A stretch of 64,000 nucleotides of DNA, taken from assembly GCA_002099365.1 (NCBI GenBank), contig MSED01000001.1:3596001-3660000 (forward strand), read 5' to 3'. The translations under genes and the position numbers were made by a program. The notes beneath the pieces were generated by a model. It saw nothing but the letters and a program-made list of their open reading frames with translations, had not been told where the DNA came from and ran no database searches. Positions 33,408 through 45,908 of the stretch are shown here, one piece after another (the stretch's first letter is position 1; each line of letters opens with the position of its first letter). This DNA is from Phialophora verrucosa (Eukaryota > Ascomycota > Eurotiomycetes > Chaetothyriales > Herpotrichiellaceae).

Positions 33408-35185
33408 TCACCACGAGTCGAAGTTTCCGAACCCTCCACCGCCTTTCGTCTTTTTGCGCACAGGCTCTTCCGGTTCATCGTCGACAAACTCGACAATTTC
33501 GTCGTCGTCAATGCCGGGGCCCTGGTTTGCTGAAGATGCATTTAGGTATTTGCCGACTTTTCCTCCTGGATCGCCGGCATCGACAGTGCCGTCATTTCGT
33601 ATCCGCTTGCCTGTCCATGTGGTGCGGTCTTGATCTACGTCCTCCTCTCTCTGCTTCTCGGCCTCATTCTTTTGCTTCCAGAACTCGTCAAACGGGTCAA
33701 TCAGCACCGTAGCCTCGACGATCTGGATCTCCTCCTTCGGCCGGTCGTTGCTGTCTACAGGCACATTTTCCAGCCGTTTCAGGACTTCCATCGACTCGTC
33801 ATCTGCGTCATCTACCACGCGGCCGAATATTGTGTGTTTGCCATCGAGGTGACTCGCCGGTCTGTAGGTAATAAAGAATTGCGAACTATTGGTGTTCTTG
33901 CCTTTGTTAGCCATACTCAGTACACCTCTCTTGTCGTGCTTCAGTGGCCCTTGCAGCTCGTCGTTGAAGTTTTTGCCCCATATACTTTGTCCACCTTTGC
34001 CTGTGCCCGTGGGGTCACCACCTTGAATCATGAAGTTGCGGATACTGCGATGAAAGATAATTCCGTTATAGTATCCCTTCTTAACCAGGTTGAGGAAGTT
34101 CCAAACAGCTTTGGGCGCATACTCAGGGTAGAGTTCAAGGGTTAGCGGGCCTAGAGTGGTTTGCAATCGTATGTAACCTTTGGACTTTACCCGTCGGGGC
34201 TGTAGGATATATTCTTCGTCGGTCATCGCCGCAAGAGCATTAGAGGTATGTACAGTCATGCCTGTCGACGTGAAGGAGGCAGCTGCTAGGCCAGTTGTGT
34301 GCCGGGTTGCATTGTACGGTACCGGTTTCCCCGATCCTGTCGTAGATGTCGGTTTCTTGCTGGCGGCAGTCAGCTGCTGCGATGAGGGCTTCTCTGCTTG
34401 GGCATTTGCTCGTTGAGCCCTAGCCTTTGCCACAGCTTCCTTTGCTTTCATGACCTTCAGATCTGCAGCACTCCCTAGGCTCGCAGCATTGATAGAGGCC
34501 TCTTCTTTTGGGATGCCAGAATCTTGGCCATCCATCAGGTATTTGAACGAGCTGAGATTGCGCGACTCGATGTTCTGTGGGTCTTGTAGGGTGATGATAT
34601 CCTTGCGTGAGAACTCGTCGTCCGATACCAGATCCCGCCACATCTTGGGCTTGATGTTCAGTCTCTCGATTGTATCATATGCGAAAACATTTGCGAGCTC
34701 GCCATGACGGATGGCCACGATGTGGGTGTTGTCCGTGAAGACTTTGAAGGTAACCGGGTCGGCGTATTCTCCCGCGTCGTTTTTGGCAAAGTTGAGCTTG
34801 ATGAGGTCCTGCTGCTTCAGCGGTTTGCCATTCGTTGGATTCGTATCGTGTTTCAACAGCCACCGCAGAATGTTCTCGTGGTCGAATATTATGCCTTCAA
34901 GGGTACAAACAGGAGTCGTGAATGGTTGCAGGCTCAGCGCGCAGAAGTTATACGGTAAGCGTTTGAACGAGGCATGCCCGCTTGTGTCAGCGCGGACGCC
35001 GGCGCCTGCGCTGGCTGAATAGGCGTCCGAAGAAGCCCATTCTGAGTGTGTAATCTATACAATGTCAGTCTGGCCATGCGTGTTTGCCATGCGAGCAGCC
35101 GGTCGTACGTAGAGTTTATCCGTCCCTGGAAAAGCCCGTCAGCATGCTGAAGCGAGCTGTAGAAGGCGATCTAACCTTTGCCCAT
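33408..35185 (-). CDS. CYP8: U-box cyclophilin, PPIL2/Cyp8-type peptidyl-prolyl isomerase
   Basis: Three exons: 35176-35185 (10 nt), 35109-35125 (17 nt) and 33408-35054, introns 50 and 54 nt, 557 residues. The two micro-exons encode MGKGTDKLY, giving MGKGTDKLYITHSEW, the conserved start of this family. Residues about 35-110 form a modified U-box (RLPYNFCALSLQPFTTPVCT, GIIFDHENILRWLL, TNPTNGKPL), implying ubiquitin ligase activity or spliceosome binding. Residues about 300-460 are the cyclophilin fold, with FHRSIRNFMIQGGDPTGTG, SMANKGKNTNSSQFFITY and KHTIFGRVV. The R-x-F-M-I-Q-GGD and SQFFIT motifs keep the isomerase core. PPIL2 orthologues act in the nucleus with the spliceosome. The C-terminal tail is acidic then Gly-rich. 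Confidence 0.93.
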
Positions 35186-35425
35186 AATGGTCTTCCGAGT
35201 ACCGAGTACAGTTGGTGTGGTTGTTGCGGAAGGAAATTCAAGGTCAAAGTCGATCGAATGCGGAGAATGCAGGTCTTGCGCCAGCCTTGTCAGACCCCGC
35301 AGCCTCATCCCGCGGATAAAGTCACAGGGTGCAATCTGCGGGGATACAAGTCTATCAATAAAGTGATCTAGTCTATGGCTCTATGTTTTCCGTGTATCTA
35401 CCCCCTCTATATTCGTGTGTGGCGA

Positions 35426-36435
35426 TCATCGTGGCAATCCCAAGTACTTGAAGTACTCGGCAGGTCCAGCAGAGTTCCAAACTTCCCTTTCTGCATCAGT
35501 TACGATCCACACGAGCCCCAGCATCGCAGCAGAATTCGCCCCAGCTCCTCTGTCCAGTCCGCTATGCCGCCGGGGGATCATGCACATCCACTCCTTGACC
35601 AGGATCACGTTGTAGTCGGTACCTTCGCCAGCTTCGCCGTGGCTTTGACGGACGCGTCTGAGGAGCTTGTCGTAGGCCCGCACAAGGGCGTTCAGGTCAG
35701 CGTTTGTCGGCAGGCGAAGCACAAAGTGTTTATGCGGAACAGTGGGTATATGCTCCGTGACTTTGACATCAGATTCTGCCTTGCTAGGGAACAGCTCGAA
35801 GCCGAGCTCTTGTTCATCAGGGTATGGCCAGAGTTGCATGTGCTTGTGGCCTTGGCTCGACCCCGATTCGAACCCGCAGTTGTAGATCATCATATAAGGT
35901 TCTTTGAAATGGCGCAATATTGTCCAAGCAGCGGCTAGATCATTGCGGCTAAGACTGTCCGCCTGTGGCCTAAAATCGCGGGTGATCAGCACCAGGCTGG
36001 GTCTGTAAACACTGAATTTATTCACGAGCAAGAGATGAGATGGCCCGATTGACGACAGGACCTCACTCGGAGGTGGGTTGAGAAATGGATTGTGGCCTTT
36101 TCCAGTAGTGCGTTCTGGTGCGTCCGCGGGTGTGATAGGTTTACGACGGAGGTGAGGAACAAATCGAAAGTTGAGCTGTGCGTGTCAGCCTATACGTATT
36201 CTGAGACTACCCGATTGTTCGCTGTGCTCGGGACTTCGCAGGGCGCCAAGAAGGCACTTACCTTGAATCCTTGGTCTTCAAGAGTTTCAGCAGTCGAAGG
36301 CTCGTAAATCAGCTGCTTCCGAGCCACGAGCTGGTCGAATCTGACAAGGCAAAGTTTTTCCAGGTCTGCCGGCAGGGAAAACTCCTCTATGGATCTCACA
36401 TCCAGCTTATGGTCTTCGGTAGGCCCGCCCTCCAT
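35426..36435 (-). CDS. APA2: Ap4A phosphorylase / ATP adenylyltransferase (Apa1/Apa2)
   Basis: Two exons, 36262-36435 and 35426-36175 (intron 86 nt), 307 residues from the ATG at 36435. These enzymes split diadenosine tetraphosphate with phosphate to ADP and ATP and belong to the HIT/GalT superfamily. Seen motifs are NPFLNPPPSEVLSSIGPSH, VNKFSVYRPSLVLITRDFRP and the catalytic histidine motif GSSQGHKHMQLWP, preceded by YNCGFESG. The C-terminal domain ends YNVILVKEWMCMIPRR, with WNSAGPAEYFKYLG last, as in the family. It is divergent from mitochondrial EF-Tu, sharing a 589-bp upstream region. Confidence 0.92.
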
Positions 36436-37024
36436 CGCGTATGCAGCTTCCAACAAGACAAAGCGATGCTTAATCGAGGTCTCTATGGTGACTGTAGGAC
36501 AATAAGAAACTGTCAGGTACAGACGGGCAATGGCAGCTGGCAATATGTCTGGGTTGTTAGGCTCCAATCATCAGCCAGAAGATCTCATGTCTGTTCGAGC
36601 GCGTTCGCTTCTAGCATGAATGCCTGCTTGGACACTGGCTTGTTTGAAAGGCGCTCAAAGTGATTCGGTACGAAGCTCGGAAGTACCTCGGTGGATGGCA
36701 AGCAACCTGAAGTCAGGTACTAGTTCCAACTGTGTACTCACCTTGGTGACAGGAGCGTGCTGTATATTCATGAAAGTCTTGATCCAAAGCGTTACTGTGT
36801 GGCAAGAGGGAAGCCAACGTAAAGAGATCCGTGAAAGATGTGAAAACACTGGCATGAGTGTTCCACCGTAGCGAGCCTTACCCGATTAGACCACGACTGG
36901 AGCTTCGGTACAGATTTATTTTTTGGGCTCGTGTCTGCGATTGACAGAGCTCAACTTCCTATCCTGCTTGTCCTAGCCTTCGGCGGTTCTTCTTCCATTC
37001 TTTTATTCTTCTTCCGGCGGCGCC
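36436..37024. other. Divergent promoter region of APA2 and TUF1
   Basis: Both genes read outward. Pyrimidine-rich just before the TUF1 start (about 36960-37020). No coding frame supported. Confidence 0.55.
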
Positions 37025-38499
37025 ATGGCTTTCTCTCGTTCGGTCACTTCGCTTTTCCGCACTTCCCGGCACATCGTGTCGCCTGCTCGGGGCCTGAACC
37101 CTGTCAACAGAGTCTTTGGTCATGACAGATTCGGCGCAAGAACATACGCTGCTGTCTTCGAGCGGACGAAGCCTCATGTCAACGTCGGTTAGTATCAATT
37201 CCGTGCTCGCTGCTGAGGTTGGAACTGACGCTCTGCAGGCACAATCGGTCACGTCGATCATGGCAAGGTAGGCCGCTTTCCAGTGCTGTCGAGATCTATT
37301 TCCTGACTGCGTCCTCCAGACAACCCTCACAGCAGCCATCACGAAAAGACAAGCGGAGAAAGGAATGGCACAGTTCCTCGACTATGGCAAAATTGACAAG
37401 GCCCCTGAAGAACGGAAACGTGGTATCACAATCGCGACTGCGCATATCGAGTACGAAACCGACAACCGTCACTACTCCCACGTCGACTGTCCCGGCCACG
37501 CCGATTACATCAAGAACATGATTACTGGAGCCGCCCTGATGGATGGTGCTGTTGTTGTGGTTGCTGCAGGCGATGGACAGATGTAAGAGAACAACATGAA
37601 TGTGGGTGGATCGGAGACTGACACGTCACAGGCCTCAAACACGAGAACATTTACTGCTTGCCCGTCAAGTCGGCGTCCAAAAGTTGGTTGTCTTCGTCAA
37701 CAAAGTTGACACTGTGGAAGACCCGGAGATGTTGGAACTCGTCGAGATGGAAATGCGCGAGCTCCTTGGATCATACGACTTCGACGGAGACAACACCCCT
37801 ATCATCTTCGGTTCGGCTCTTTGCGCGCTTGAAGGCAAGCGACCCGAAATTGGTATAGAGAAGATTGATGAGTTGCTGAAGGCGGTTGACGAATGGATCC
37901 CCACCCCGGCCCGAGATACCGAGAAGCCTTTCCTCATGTCCGTCGAAGAAGTCTTTTCCATCGCCGGCCGTGGCACAGTCGCCTCTGGACGTGTCGTGCG
38001 AGGCGTTCTGAAAAAGGATAGTGATGTGGAGATTGTTGGAGGCCGTGACGAAGTTATCAAGACCAAGGTTACTGATATCGAGACCTTCAAGAAGTCCTGC
38101 GAGGAGTCAAGAGCCGGTGATAACTCTGGACTGCTACTGCGAGGCGTCAAGCGTGAGGACATCCGACGTGGCATGGTTATTGCCGTGCCCAACAGCGTGA
38201 AGGCCCATCAGGAAGCTCTTGTGTCGCTCTATATCTTGACGGAAGAGGAGGGTGGCAGAAAGTCTGGCTTTACCGAGAATTATAAGCCACAGGTCTACAT
38301 CCGAACAGCCGATGAAGCTGCCCAACTGAAGTTCCCCGAAGGCACTGAGGACCCCACCAGAATGGTCATGCCCGGAGACAACCTCGAGATGGTTCTAAAA
38401 ACACACCACCCTGTGGTCATGGAAGCTGGCGAACGATTCAACATGAGAGAGGGCGGACGGACCGTGGCAACTGGCCTCATCACCAGGATCCTCAAATAA
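37025..38499 (+). CDS. TUF1: Mitochondrial elongation factor Tu
   Basis: Four exons: 37025-37187, 37239-37267 (29 nt), 37320-37582, 37632-38499; introns 51, 52, 49 nt; 440 residues. It delivers aminoacyl-tRNA to the mitoribosome. The N-terminus (MAFSRSVTSLFRTSRHIVSP) is a mitochondrial presequence. GTPase motifs are complete: G1 GHVDHGKTTL (split by intron 2 right after the P-loop lysine codon), G2 ERKRGITIATAHIEY, G3 DCPGHADYIKNMI and G4 FVNKVD. Domains 2 and 3 follow (SIAGRGTVASGRV, GLLLRGVKREDIRRGMV) and the protein ends GGRTVATGLITRILK, the normal EF-Tu terminus. Confidence 0.96.
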
Positions 38500-39153
38500 G
38501 CTGAAGCTCGCATCATGACGACCATGACAGAACGGAAGAGAGGAGTGCGGAGCCTGCTACCGACGCCTTGGAGCTATGTATCAACAGTGTCATATCTTCG
38601 CCTGGTCATATCCAAGAGGTTCTTGTACATTCTGGTAGGGTTCGGGAATTGCAAAGAGATAATGACCATTGGGGCATTGCGACAACGGGGAGTCAATGGG
38701 AAGAAAGGGCCTGCATATACCAATCAACCTCTCTACTTCAATGCAAAAGTGTCTCAACATGCGCAATCAGGAAGACAGCCGCTTGTTTCCCTAATTCTTT
38801 TTACCCCAATCGATACTCTGCTGTACGAGTAGCAAACCCCAACTCGCTCTCTCCTGTTTCCCCCTCACACCCCATATCTTGGCTTCGTGCGATCAGCGTC
38901 GAAGTCATGTTGAACCACCGCTCCACTGTCTCGGTCCTGTGGAGAGATGTGGGAGCTTATCCTCCACGATCCTCTTACTGACCACCGTTCCGGCACTTGA
39001 AATCCGGGCACAGATGATCTAAGCAAGGCGGGCAAATTTCCTGGCATGTATACCAGCTACGAGCTATAGGGACGCCCTGTTCGACAAGTTCTTTGCCTCA
39101 CATCAGTCCCGTGTATTGTGTAGTGTACACATCCACGACTATCCACCTCCAAC
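38500..39153. other. Intergenic, TUF1 3' flank and GFA promoter
   Basis: No gene recognised; short overlapping frames only. Confidence 0.5.
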
Positions 39154-39660
39154 ATGGAAGGCCGATGCCAATGCGGCGCAGTCAAGTTCCGCACCCCCAG
39201 CGACCAACCTGTGAAATGGTTCATCTGCCACTGCCTCGAATGCCGTCGCCAATCCGCCTCGGCGTTTGGCATTTCCGCCGTCTTCCCCAATTTCGACCTC
39301 CTGGCGCAGAACCCGGGCACCAGTGCCGGCGTCGAGACAGGGACAGGGACAGAGACAGGACCCGACTCTACAACTAATCGTCACGAGAACGACCTGATAG
39401 GGACGTACACGCACTCTAATACGAACTCGGGGCGGCAGAAACGGTGCTACTTCTGCAAGAAGTGCGGTACGCGGATCATGAATCTCAACGTCGTGCCGGG
39501 GGATGACAGGGCCGGGTGGGTTGCGGTCAAGGGGGGCTTGTTGGAGGGGATTCGCGGCGACGTGTGGACTAGCGCGACGCATATTTGGACGAAGAGCGCG
39601 CTGGTGGGTATTCCCGAGGGGGTCGAGCAGTGGGAGGGGGATCCGCCGCCGAGACAGTAG
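39154..39660 (+). CDS. CENP-V/GFA family zinc protein
   Basis: Single exon, 168 residues. The fold is that of glutathione-dependent formaldehyde-activating enzyme (Gfa) and CENP-V. Zinc ligand pairs are visible: EGRCQCGAVKF at the start, WFICHCLECRRQSASAFG and later CYFCKKCGTRIMN. Family members bind glutathione adducts, but most fungal copies are functionally untested. A short Gly/Thr-rich insertion (about residues 55-75) separates the second and third cysteine motifs. The coding sequence is GC-rich and followed by a GA-rich 3' flank. Confidence 0.9.
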   Translation: MEGRCQCGAVKFRTPSDQPVKWFICHCLECRRQSASAFGISAVFPNFDLLAQNPGTSAGVETGTGTETGPDSTTNRHENDLIGTYTHSNTNSGRQKRCYFCKKCGTRIMNLNVVPGDDRAGWVAVKGGLLEGIRGDVWTSATHIWTKSALVGIPEGVEQWEGDPPPRQ

Positions 39661-40283
39661 AGGCCGGTGGGAATCTGAATTTGAATCTGCACTTGGAAGG
39701 CGAGAGAGGGAAATGGAGATGAGATAGAGACGGCATACCGATCGAGGGGTCATTTGGCTCGCCGGTGAGCTGGGAGGGTTGTGCTTGCTTGCATATACCT
39801 CATCTTATGCAATCGAATGTAACCCACCGCAGGGATAGCAAACAGCGATTTGAGCAGTATGAGCTGAATGGTGATGGTGGCTTCGTGGTTTGCAATCCTG
39901 TACTTGGGCAGAGTTCTCCTATTTTGGAGAATCATAGGAAGGGTGAAGATTGAAGGGACAGGGAATAGGTTTGGCTATCTGATAATAATGCACCAGGAAA
40001 GCAGCACAGTATTGGAGATGATTCCGAGTCTAAGACATGAGAACGCTCAGTGTTGTTGTTGTTGTATCATTGGTCTTTTCGTGCCATTTCTGCACAATGC
40101 TGTACCTTCGAGATGCATTGCCATGCAGATGTCGTGGTCCCTTTGTACAGAGGTAAGTATTGATGGGGGTGTTTATGCGACAGTCCTCACGTTGAGCGTG
40201 CTCGTGCCGGCCGTGACCTGCAATCGCAGTCTTTTCGTCCCCGAAGCTCTTCGGACGCCCTCGTACTCTTCCGAATGAGCCCC
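39661..40283. other. Intergenic between convergent genes
   Basis: Between the 3' ends of the GFA gene and the small minus-strand gene. No coding signal. Confidence 0.5.
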
Positions 40284-40657
40284 TTAGCTCGCGATAGCCA
40301 GGTTTCCCGCTGGCTCACCAGCTGGGGAGCCTTCCGCGCCTGTAAATTGAGCTTCTCTCTCTGCTCTTCGCCGTCTCTTCTCAATGAGGATTTCTTTTCT
40401 CTGTTGTAGCAGCTTCACTTGTCTGTCCTCCACGCCCTTCAACCAATATCCAAACGATCCTCCAATGCTCGCGAAGAGGGGGTAGACCCATAACGTGCCG
40501 CGTTGAAAGAACGGTCTCATCTCGATGCCGAGTTGAGCGAAGCGTGTGGCGATTCCTGGCACAATTATTAGCATCCACTGGCGCTTGGCCCCTCATTCAT
40601 CGTGCATGCTGGTGCTGGCTCACCGAAACCGGCCCAGAAGAGGATCTTGTGGACCAT
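40284..40657 (-). CDS. Small single-pass membrane protein, possible complex I accessory subunit
   Basis: Two exons, 40624-40657 (34 nt) and 40284-40555 with a 68-nt intron carrying a clear GCTAAT branch site; 101 residues. The start MVHKILFWAGFGIATRFAQLG is followed by EMRPFFQRGTLWVYPLFASI, one hydrophobic segment (about 32-50) and a charged coiled stretch (RQVKLLQQRKEILIEKRRRR). Size, topology and the short first exon resemble the fungal NADH dehydrogenase accessory subunit sometimes called NUXM, but I recall that family only loosely, so the name is tentative. Reading frame, splice sites and codon character support a real gene. Confidence 0.7.
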
Positions 40658-41611
40658 GATTGAAAATGTTTCGCGCGCCGTGCGCGGTCAAACTAGGGGC
40701 ACAATCTGTTGTCGGAGCAGGTTGAAGCTGGAGCTAGGATGGGCCAAGACTGGGGCAGTGACTCTTGCAGTTGAGATCTTCTTGTGGCTGTATTGACGAG
40801 CTCGGATGTAATGTCTATCAATGCTCGAGGAGCATGGCGTGAATCGACACTTCACGCAATTTTCCACTGGACGTTAAATTCTACGCCGTACAAGTGCGCC
40901 TAAGTGCGAGACATGATCTGCCGTAGGAATGAAGGGTCCCACTCAGGTTACAATCGCTGCGCGTGTCCGAGAAGGACAAACGACTCGTCAGCAGAGAATA
41001 TGAACTACAAAGCTGCTCCTGTTGCAATTAGTCCCATTGTATAGTCCGCCACCGCCTCTGATTGTTCATAGGGATTGTGATGACAGTTGTTTTGCTTCCC
41101 GCTTCGGGAACACCAAGCACATTTTCGCACGTGGTAACCTGATGCCACAGTCCAACCCCCTGACCGTTAAATAAAACACGTGATATTGTGGGACGGCCGT
41201 GACGGCTGGAGCAGAAATAAGTTACCGAATCTGCCATCCTCGTGCTAATGTGCCGTGTTATTCCATCATCATCAGCGCGAACAGTCGGGGTTCAGCCGGA
41301 GTACGGAGAGGCCTGGAGGGTTAAGCAACCCCCTTTTGGGGCAGCTTATCTGGCCAAGCCTGAGCTTTACCTGTTCCTGCTCCTTTGGTTGTTACTCAGC
41401 ATAATTCAGCCTGTAGGGGCCGCAACCACGAGTGCCCAGCCGAGGCGTCGCTGTTGACTAGAGGGCAAGTTCGCCGCAACCACACAACACTTCGCGTATC
41501 ACTGACTCGAAGTGAGGCTCAATCATTCCTATTAACGCATCTTCCGCCATGCTCATTATAGACGATAGAGCGAAAGACCAAGGCTGTCGTCACTGAGGTC
41601 TGGCAGAGTCC
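40658..41611. other. Divergent promoter region of the small membrane-protein gene and SLN1
   Basis: Nearly 1 kb; a 71-codon frame at 41242-41457 has a hydrophobic run but no homologue I recognise. At 41323-41340 there is an imperfect palindrome of C and G tracts (CAACCCCCTTTTGGGG). Nothing firmer. Confidence 0.45.
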
Positions 41612-44600
41612 ATGCCGAATCCGCCGCGTCTCTCATGGACAAGCAATCCTGAACTGCAACAAACTTTGGGTTCCGAGTCCTCCGGAATTTCGTTGAAGAA
41701 TGAAACGTATCGCCCAAAGCGCCCGCGGAACAAGATGAGGCTGCGCATGCACATTCGCGATCAGCTATGTCTTCTAATTCTTATCACCAACCTCCTGGCG
41801 TTGATGGTCCTTGCCGTCTCCACTTGGTACCAGAGCGTCCACCATCTGCGACAGGCTAAGGCGCAAACGCTCGTGGTGACGGCCAATCTCAAAGCCGACC
41901 AGGTGGCCCAACAAATCTCTCTATTCAGATCGTCGGTACAGCAGATTTCGACACGACAAGTGCTTCAGGGTTACATGCGAGACTTCAATAACGGCAACCA
42001 CTCGGAAGAGCTTTACGAAAGCATTAAGGTACGGAGCTGAGGTGATTGACTCGCTGATCGAGGACGCTGATTTCAATGCAGAGCAATCTTGAATTTACTC
42101 TGTCAGATGGCTATGAGAATGCCATTCTTCTTCAGGCAGCTGTCTTTCCGCGCGCCGATACGCCTGACCAAGGAAACCGCGCTCTTGCGTACTTGACGGG
42201 GACAGGAATCCGTGGCAATATCGTGCTCCCAACCACATACGAGAATGGTACGCCCGTCATGCTCGGCGACAACGGGCCCGGGTACCCACCTCAGCTTTAT
42301 CCTAATCTCACGTACGATCAGACATCAGACGCCCATAATGCCTTCTACGCAGACAAGCTCTTGGACTACAACTCAACCTTACTCCTAGGGCCGCTTTTTC
42401 TGCGGAGCAACTCTTCCCTTCTCTCTTTGACGGTTCCCATCAACAACAACACCAGCAGGATCGATATTCTGGGATGGTTGACTGTCGTTTTGGACGCCAA
42501 AGCCCTCTACGAAGTAGTTCAATCCCGGGTCGGACTCGGAAAATCTGGAGAGGTGGTTATCATTGGTCCTGGTGGCCGTCCCGACAACTTGTTCGCGGAA
42601 GACGTCAGCGGTCGTACTGAAGCTCAAAACGCGGACGTCGCGCTCCAATTTGTTCTACCACCCTACAGTAATCGACATCCTACGCGAGCCAACGATCCAT
42701 ATCTGCCCTTTCCTATGAAGGATTATCCGGCAGTTCTCCGCGCCTGGTCGGACAATACCACCCAGCTGAATAATGCTGGAGGAATGATGTCCACCCACAA
42801 CGAAGAGGGTAGGAAAATATCACTTGGCTATGCCAGGGTATCTTCCAACGTTGTCGACTGGGTTTTGATCTTCGGCCAGTCGCACAGCGAGGTTGTCGCA
42901 CCCATCAATCAGCTACGAAGGACCGTCATAGCGTCTATTTTCAGCGTCGTTGGCGCCATCATGCTCGTGTGCTTGTGAGTGTAGCTAGGAGCAACTATCG
43001 GGTTCGTTGCCATGCTAACTGAGCCGTAGCCCGGTCGCCCACTATGCCGTGAAACCGATAATCGCTTTGAGAACTGCAGCCAAGAACTCAGTCACCACAT
43101 ACGAAGCATACGATCCGTCTGCAAAATCTGATACGGCGAGCGAGAATACCCTGGAAAAGACGGAACTTCTTCACGAGAAAGGTCCTGTTCAGAGCGTTTG
43201 CAAACGGTCCGCCAAAAAGAAAAATCTCGTTCGCCCGGTGCGAGTGTTCAAGATTCCCGAACGGGTGCCGGAGAGGAAGCATCTCGTCTGGGATGAGCTG
43301 TCTGAACTCACCGGCACGTTTAACGAGATGGCCGACGAGCTTTCAATCCAATACCGAAAACTGGAAGACCGGGTGAAAATGAGAACTGCGGAACTCGAGC
43401 AATCACGGAACGCCGCCGAAGCTGCCAATGAGAGTAAGACTTTGTTCATTGCCAATGTGTCTCACGAGCTACGGACGCCACTGAACGGAATTATCGGCAT
43501 GTGTGCTATTGCGATGCAAGAAGAGGATATGCATAGCGTCCGGCAGTCTCTGAAGATCATCTATAAATCTTCGGATTTGCTCTTGCATCTTCTTAACGAT
43601 CTGTTGACCTTCAGCCGAAGCTCGATCGGCCAAAACTTCGCGATCGAGGAGGACACCTTTCGACTAGTCGACATAGGATCGCAATTAATTTCCATCTTCG
43701 AGAAGCAGGCATCCGAATCGGACATAAGTTTGCGGGTAGTCTTCATTGGTACAGAGCCACCACTACCTGGAGATTTCGACCACGAAGCTCAAGAAGATGC
43801 CATCGTTGCGCGCCACGATATGACTGGTGCAATGCAGAGACAGAAGACCAACGTCCTGGCCAAAGGGCCCGCCGATATTGGACCGCTTCGGGAAGTATGT
43901 TTGAGGGGCGACAAAAACCGGATCCTTCAGGTTCTGATGAGTAAGTCCAATCCAAACGCACTCTTTGTTGGCGCAGAGGCATTTTACTTAGGACGGAGGT
44001 TCGCCCTTCGCCTCGAGATTACACGCACGGTTGTGCACGGACTGACCTGATACAGATCTATTGAGCAACGCGTTAAAATTCACACCCCCGAAGGGCACTG
44101 TCGAAATGCGCATACGGTATAGAGGATTTGTTGAACCTGAAGATATGCCTGAGGTCAAGTACTCGAATACTAAGGCCCCGCAACAAGCGACACTTTCGAA
44201 GGCGTTCGAGCGCGTTAGTCCCGATAAGTTTCAGCCGAAATCATCTCTGAAGGGACTTATGTTCGACTTTGAGGTCGAAGACACAGGCCCGGGCATCCCC
44301 GAGCATTTACAGCAAGACATTTTCAAACCCTTCGTCCAGGGCGACTTGGCTCTCAGCAAGAAACATGGCGGTGTTGGTCTCGGCTTAGCCATTTGTTCAC
44401 AACTTGCGGGCATGATGGGGGGAACCCTCCAATTGAAGAGCACTGTTGACATTGGTAGCACGTTCACATTCTCCATACCCTTGCGGTACACCAAAGAGGT
44501 GGTACCCTCTGTCACCGACTCGCTCGCCCGACCGAGAGCTGGTAGTATCACCAGCAGCGTACAGTTCGAGACATTCACCACCAGATCGGGCATGGGGCGG

Positions 44601-45395
44601 GATGTCCGATCCTTGCAATCGAGACAGAATTCCCTCTATTCAACCAGCCAGGACAAAGACTCCCAATTAGACGTACCACGGCTGGTCGGGTTTTCTCAGC
44701 CTTATCTGATAGATGCAAATATGAGCTCAGAAAACGTCGAGGGAGCGGCGCCACACACACCACAGACGAAACAAGAGCGAAGCCAAAGCTTCCCGTCACA
44801 GAGCTCTCGGCTGGCTCCTATTCTGTCGGTAGCCACACCCGAAGAAAAGGGTGATCGATTGGAATTGAAGCCGCGAGAGAACGAGAAGGCGCAGAAACCT
44901 ATGGAGCGGAAGTCGTCACTGGCCTCATCAAGTACCGCGTCTGCTCTCAAAGTCCTTGTTGCCGAGGACAACCCAGTCAATCAACAAGTCATTCTGAAAT
45001 TGCTGAAGCTGGAAAAGGTGGTCGACCTGACTTTGGCTGAAGACGGAGAAGAAGCCGTGAGCATCGTTCAGAAGTCTCTTGCCGCGACGGAGGACGAGAA
45101 TGTAAAGCCAAAGCCTTTCTCACTGGTCTTGATGGACATTCAGATGCCCAAGATGGATGGGATTGAAGCGACCAAGAAGATTCGAGAGCTAGGCTTTGAC
45201 GCTCCCATTCTAGCCCTCACAGCTTTTGACCATGAGAGCAACCGGGCAGCATGTGAGGATGCTGGCATGAACGGTTTCCTAGCCAAGCCCATCAAAAGAA
45301 CAGCACTGAGGAAAGTGCTGGAGGAGTACAAGTCTGCGGTGGCAGGGGAGGCAGCTGGGGAGGCAGCCAAGGGCAACGGAGAAGCCGGGAGTTGA
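41612..45395 (+). CDS. SLN1: Sln1-type hybrid sensor histidine kinase (group VI)
   Basis: Four exons: 41612-42028, 42082-42974, 43030-43940, 44056-45395 (introns 53, 55, 115 nt), 1186 residues. Sln1 senses osmolarity and feeds the Ypd1-Ssk1/Skn7 phosphorelay. Architecture: cytoplasmic basic N-terminus; TM1 about 50-70 (LCLLILITNLLALMVLAVST); large extracytoplasmic sensor about 75-420; TM2 across the exon 2/3 junction (ASIFSVVGAIMLVCLPVAHY); HAMP-like and coiled segment; HisKA with phospho-histidine in ANVSHELRTPLNGI (about His582); ATPase N-box NLLSNALKFTPPKG, G1 DTGPGIP and GVGLGLAIC; a Ser-rich linker; and a receiver domain with VLVAEDNPVNQQV, phospho-aspartate in LVLMDIQMPKMDG (about Asp1101) and the FLAKPIK lysine. 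All catalytic motifs are intact. Confidence 0.93.
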
Positions 45396-45908
45396 GGGGC
45401 TGGAGTACGCCACGCAAAACTACGCATCTTGTGCTGTGTTCGAGTGTGTACATAATACAACATGCATAGCGAGGGCACATTGGAGTATAGGACTTCGAGA
45501 TTCGCCTTGGGATGGGGCCAACCTGTGGCATGAAAAATCAGTGTATGCATGTCGTCTAGGAGGCGACCAAAATCAACGGGATCAAAGAAGTACAGGTCAA
45601 TGCTGCTCGTAATGTGGGTCTACAACCCTCGCCTCGGTTGCAGTTACATACCGTGTCTACTGGATATAACTTCTCCGGACTCCGTAGACGTCCTGGCATA
45701 CTTGTCGAACTTTGACACTCCGTGAGGCTGAACGCCGCGCAAGGCTGTCGATCACCAAGTGCGCGAATACTCCGCCGTAGTCACCTGACCTCAAACGCGC
45801 ATTTCGCGTCCGTCCCCGAAATGTTCGACCAGCGACTTCAATCTCGTCCACGTCTCTATCGCCAGTGTCTCCGGCATCGCAGGTTGCGGCGCCCCTGCTA
45901 CAGCAACC
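45396..45908. other. Intergenic, SLN1 3' flank and SHG1 promoter
   Basis: Separates two plus-strand genes. No coding signal. Confidence 0.5.
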
